Assembly: GCF_950023065.1 (NCBI RefSeq)
Contig: NC_088678.1
Coordinates: 11,088,580 to 11,152,579, forward strand
DNA: 64,000 bases
From: Planococcus citri
Taxonomy: Eukaryota; Arthropoda; Insecta; Hemiptera; Pseudococcidae
Direction: 5' to 3'
Below the pieces are notes generated by a model, which saw only the letters and a list, made by a program, of their open reading frames with translations, made no database searches and was not told the origin of the DNA. Shown here piece by piece: positions 60,756-64,000 of this stretch. Within the stretch, counting starts at the first letter, position 1. Each line of letters begins with the position of its first letter. The position numbers and the translations under genes were made by a program.

Positions 60756-61366
60756 CTACTTAACAGTAGTGCTAAGTAGTAATTCACACCACATCAGTAG
60801 TGATTTCAGTACTTGATTCATTACTGGACAGTAGTGTTGCACTGCAGGGCAGTATGACTTCTGCAGTAATTTACTATAGCTTAGTAGTAGAGTAGTAGTT
60901 TTTAACTACTACTCAATAATACTTCACCATTCAATACACCACTCAACAGTGGTGTTTACCTATTCAGTAGTAGTGGTTCAGTAGCTATTTACTACAGCTT
61001 AGTGGTAGATTAGTAGTTTTCAACTACACATTGGTAATATTTCACCATTCAATGCACCACTTACAATGGTGTTCACCTACAGAGTAGTATGGCTCAGTAG
61101 TTACTTACTACAACTCAGTAGATGTGTTGTAGTTTTTTACTACACATCAATAATTATTTACCACACAATGTACCATTCAATGCACCACTCAACAATGGTG
61201 TTCACCTACAGAATAATATGGCTCAGTAGTTACTTACTACAACTCAGTAGATGTGTTGTAGTTTTTTACTACACATCAATAATTATTTACTACACAATGC
61301 ACCACTCCACAGTCATGTTTGCCTACTGAACAGTAATGGTCTAATAGCTATTTACTAGTAAACGAC
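60756..61366. repeat. Tandem repeat array, unit about 105-130 bp
   Basis: At least four units with a core near CAGTAGTTACTTACTACAAC start at about 60872, 60979, 61095 and 61223; the last two are nearly identical, the earlier ones diverged. Words of CAGTAGT and ACTACT recur within units. The right side is interrupted by a hAT element; homologous sequence resumes at 62467. Open frames here (61066-61329) are repeat-derived. Confidence 0.78.
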
Positions 61367-61374
61367 CTTACCAG

Positions 61375-62466
61375 CAGGGTTGTCAGCGTAGAATGTAAAA
61401 CGTAGAATAACATGTAGAATAAATGTAGAATATGTAAAGTAGAATAAATTTTTATTCTACGTAGAATATGTAGAATAAGTAGAATAAGTAGAATAAATTG
61501 AAAAAATGCAAAAAATGTTCTAATTTGCTGGAAAATTGTGCTTTGCTAAGCTTTTGGATGATTAATTAATTATGTTTTCACCATTGTAATGCTGAAATTC
61601 TTCAAAAATGCTGAAAAAAGTTTAGTAGAAGCTGAATTTCTCATGTAATTTCACCTCATTTTGATAGGTCACCTGACACTTTTTCAATTATCCCAAAATC
61701 ATGATTCATGAGCTCAAAATTTTCCAAATATGTTCAAATTCAATCAAAACATATTTTCGTCATAATATTCAAATTCAAATTCCTCATGTAATTTTGATCC
61801 ATTTCAATAGGTTGTACCTACCTATGACTGTTTGAGTTTTTTTCAATTACCTATCTCTTAAAATCAGGACTCAATTTTGAACTCAAAATTCTCTAAAAAT
61901 TAAAAAATTTCAAAACATATTTTAATAGAATTCAAAATAGGTATTTAAAATAATTGAAAAACTCCTCGCATAATTTCGACCCATTGCAGCCAACAGGTTG
62001 CATTGCATGACTTTTTTTCAATTATGAATTATTATCTCAAATTTATAACTCAATTTTGAGCTCAAAATTCTTCAGAAATGCTAAAAAAAAATACATTAAA
62101 TTTGTTGAAAAATTGGAATTTCTCGTTAATGGTAAAATTTTAACACATTTTGATAGGTTTCAACTTTCAAGGTTACTTTATTCCTTTGTTCATTTTTTCT
62201 CATGCATTCAGCTTTCAAGCTCACCAAAAAAAATTGATGAACTTTTGGTCAATTTGCTAAATTTTATTGTAAGTTGTTGTAATAAGCTCAAAGCTGTAGA
62301 TTGTAAGCATTATCACGTTTCGTCATTTCTTATCAGGTAAACAGCCAATCAGAACTTTTTCTACATTCTACATTCTACGTATAGTCTACGTCGATATTCT
62401 ACTTATTCTACTTATTTTACACGTAGACGTAGAATAACTTATTCTACATGTAAAATGACAACCCTG
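61375..62466. mobile_element. hAT-like non-autonomous element with GTAGAATA subterminal repeats
   Basis: The ends CAGGGTTGTCA and the complement are flanked by a perfect 8-bp duplication, CTTACCAG (61367-61374, 62467-62474). Both subterminal regions carry many copies of GTAGAATA or TATTCTAC in opposite orientation, the arrangement expected of transposase binding sites. The element is 1092 bp. The interior is AT-rich and non-coding. Confidence 0.9.
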
Positions 62467-62639
62467 CTTACCAGTAATGTCATCAACCAATTGCCCTGTT
62501 AACTAAAAATCCCCCAATTAGGGTGGGAGAAGAGGAAAACAATTCAAAAGTTTTGAAGAATGCTATGCAGATATCAGATTATGTGTATCTACGATTTTGA
62601 ACATGAAGGACTGCATATTCAAATGTACGGTCTAATAGA

Positions 62640-63660
62640 TTTTGAAACCGATATTATACTTTTTTTTTTGAGAAGATTTGCAATTTTACACCTTTTTGAG
62701 GCTCATTTTGGGTTTTGGGGTCACATTATCTTCAAACATCATTTCTGGGCATTGAAAATCCCAATTTTGATACCAATATTGTACTATTTTTGTATATTTT
62801 TGGAAAATTTTCGACTTTGTACCTCCCCTTTGAAGTCCATTTTGGGAAGTTCAAATCAAACTGTTCTCAAAAATGAATTCTGTGTCCAAATATATAAGAA
62901 AATTTAATTTTTGGTTTTGAATCTCTGCTGTGGATATCGTTTTGGGGTTTACGATCAAATGATTTTCAAAAATGAAGTCTGATCTACACCATTGAAAATC
63001 CAAATTTTCAATACACACCAATATTGCACTTTTTTTTGGAAAATTTTCATTTTTGTTCCTCCCTAGCTTTGGAGCCCATTTTCTGGTTTGGGATTGAATG
63101 GTCTCCAAAAATTGATTCTGGGCCATTGAAAACTCAAATTTTGATATCAATAACATACTTTTTCAAAAATTTAAAAATTTTTTGGTTTTGTACCTCCCCT
63201 TTTGAAGCCCATTTTGGGATTTGGGGTAGAATGCTCTTCAAAAATGGATTCTGTGCCATTGAAAACTCAAATTTTGATATCAATAATGTTCTTCTTTAAA
63301 AAGTTTACAATTATAATTTTGTACCTCCCCCATTGGTGCCCATTTTGGGGTTTGAGGTCAAATTGTCTTAAAAAATGAATTCTGAACCCATAAATTTGAG
63401 ATTTTGATACCCATATATATTTTTTTTGATAATTTAATTTTTGGTTTTGTACTTTTGTATACCCCCCTTCTGGAGCCCATTTTGTGGTTGGGGGTTAAAT
63501 GGTCTTCAAAAATTGATTCAGAGCCATTGAAATTTCACATTTTGACATCGACAGCGCACTTCTTTAAAAAATTTGCAATTTCGCGCCTCCCCCCCTCTTT
63601 GGAGCTAATTTTGGGTTTAGGATCAAATAGTTTTCAAAAATAAAATCGACACTCTGGAGA
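62640..63660. repeat. Tandem repeat array, about 8 units of about 130 bp
   Basis: The word CCTCCC, then TTTGAAGCCCATTTTGGG or a variant, recurs near 62697, 62825, 62925, 63070, 63198, 63330, 63468 and 63596. Between occurrences is a TCAAAAATGGATTCTG-like block and CATTGAAAACTCAAATTTTG. The units are diverged by substitution and small indels. Open frames on both strands span units and are not conserved, so I treat the array as a satellite. Confidence 0.75.
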
Positions 63661-63762
63661 ACTTCGCCAATTATTCATAGTTTCAAGTTTCAACATTCAA
63701 ATTCACAAACTGTTGAAATTGAGTGTTTGCAAACAAATATATTCTTTAAATGCCCTATCTAC

Positions 63763-63945
63763 TGTAGTGCTCTAGTAGTCAGGTGGTTAGGGTTGAATAG
63801 TCAGACATCCGTAGGTCCCTGGTTCGAATCCCCGCGAGGTATAGGTGTAGGAATTTTCTAAAAATGTTATAGGCAGGAAAAATCATACATGACATGAGCA
63901 TCACAATGATGATAGGGAAATTCAAAATAAAATTCCCCAACCCTA
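63763..63945 (+). mobile_element. tRNA-derived SINE
   Basis: The head has RNA polymerase III promoter boxes: an A-box-like TAGTCAGGTGGTTAGG at about 63775 and a B box GGTTCGAATCC at about 63820, about 46 bases apart. The body (TAGGTGTAGGAATTTTC and onward) is unrelated to a tRNA and ends near a T-rich run. A proper acceptor stem cannot be formed, so it is a SINE and not a working tRNA gene. Confidence 0.72.
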
Positions 63946-64000
63946 TTTTTTTGATTTTTGAAAATTATTGCACCCCACTGATACTGATAGCATGTAGTGA

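Noticed and set aside
60756..61366. CRISPR array
   Set aside because: The repeats are long, diverged and contiguous without unique spacers, and the window is eukaryotic.
62560..63643. Overlapping open frames with similar Phe/Leu-rich peptides on the plus strand near the right edge
   Set aside because: They follow the about 130-bp satellite; each unit is in a different frame and has stops, so no protein is likely.
63763..63840. A tRNA gene
   Set aside because: The A and B boxes are there, but no acceptor stem or regular anticodon arm can be drawn; a SINE head explains the sequence better.

Overview
This is a eukaryotic, almost certainly arthropod, nuclear window: it is AT-rich, has GT-AG introns, arthropod TCAGT initiators, a tRNA-derived SINE, and hAT-like, mariner-like and Harbinger-like DNA transposon families. 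The dense TAGG/TACC micro-repeats and the type of four-helix membrane protein suggest an insect, perhaps a sternorrhynchan such as a mealybug, but that placement is only inference. No bacterial-style genes are present, and most long open frames lie inside non-coding repeats.

The core of the window (about 2.3-52.4 kb) is a tandem array of six related genes, all on the minus strand. I assembled them exon by exon. Each complete gene has five coding exons with the same intron phases (0,1,0,1) and encodes a four-pass membrane protein with a short N terminus, a variable TM3-TM4 loop and a Pro/Tyr-rich C-terminal tail ending near YPVQP-like motifs. Two subfamilies alternate. Subfamily A (start MDPD) has A1 (2.3-4.8 kb, last exon not found), A2 (9.7-14.6 kb) and A3 (28.9-32.8 kb). 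Subfamily B (start MA-A/V-M, with a Cys-Cys-Gly-Lys motif) has B1 (19.0-25.2 kb), B2 (34.9-39.2 kb) and B3 (44.2-52.0 kb). The TM3-TM4 loop differs most: B1 has an expanded acidic repeat loop with N-glycosylation sequons, and A3 has three copies of a 19-residue repeat, each with a sequon. Introns and spacers are homologous between copies, so the array grew by segmental duplication, including an A-B pair unit (A2-B1 and A3-B2).

The rest is largely mobile DNA. Eight copies of a long foldback element with TA target duplications occur in two subfamilies (I: 406, 15488, 22695, 57146; II: 6529, 12022, 31585, 40575). Four foldback elements with GGGTCATTCC termini and 4-bp duplications lie at 26074, 42312 (half copy), 48335 and 52890. 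Three hAT-like elements have perfect 8-bp duplications, one nested in another (49855/50110, and 61375). A Harbinger-like MITE is nested in a foldback element at 13370. There is also a decayed mariner transposase at 5918 and a SINE at 63763. Degenerate minisatellite-like arrays fill intron 4 of every B gene and part of intron 1 of every A gene.

Right of the array (54.5-64 kb) there is one exon of a cysteine-rich, possibly secreted protein (56851-57062), two tandem-repeat arrays and transposons. All gene functions are unassigned; the array itself is the candidate undescribed system.
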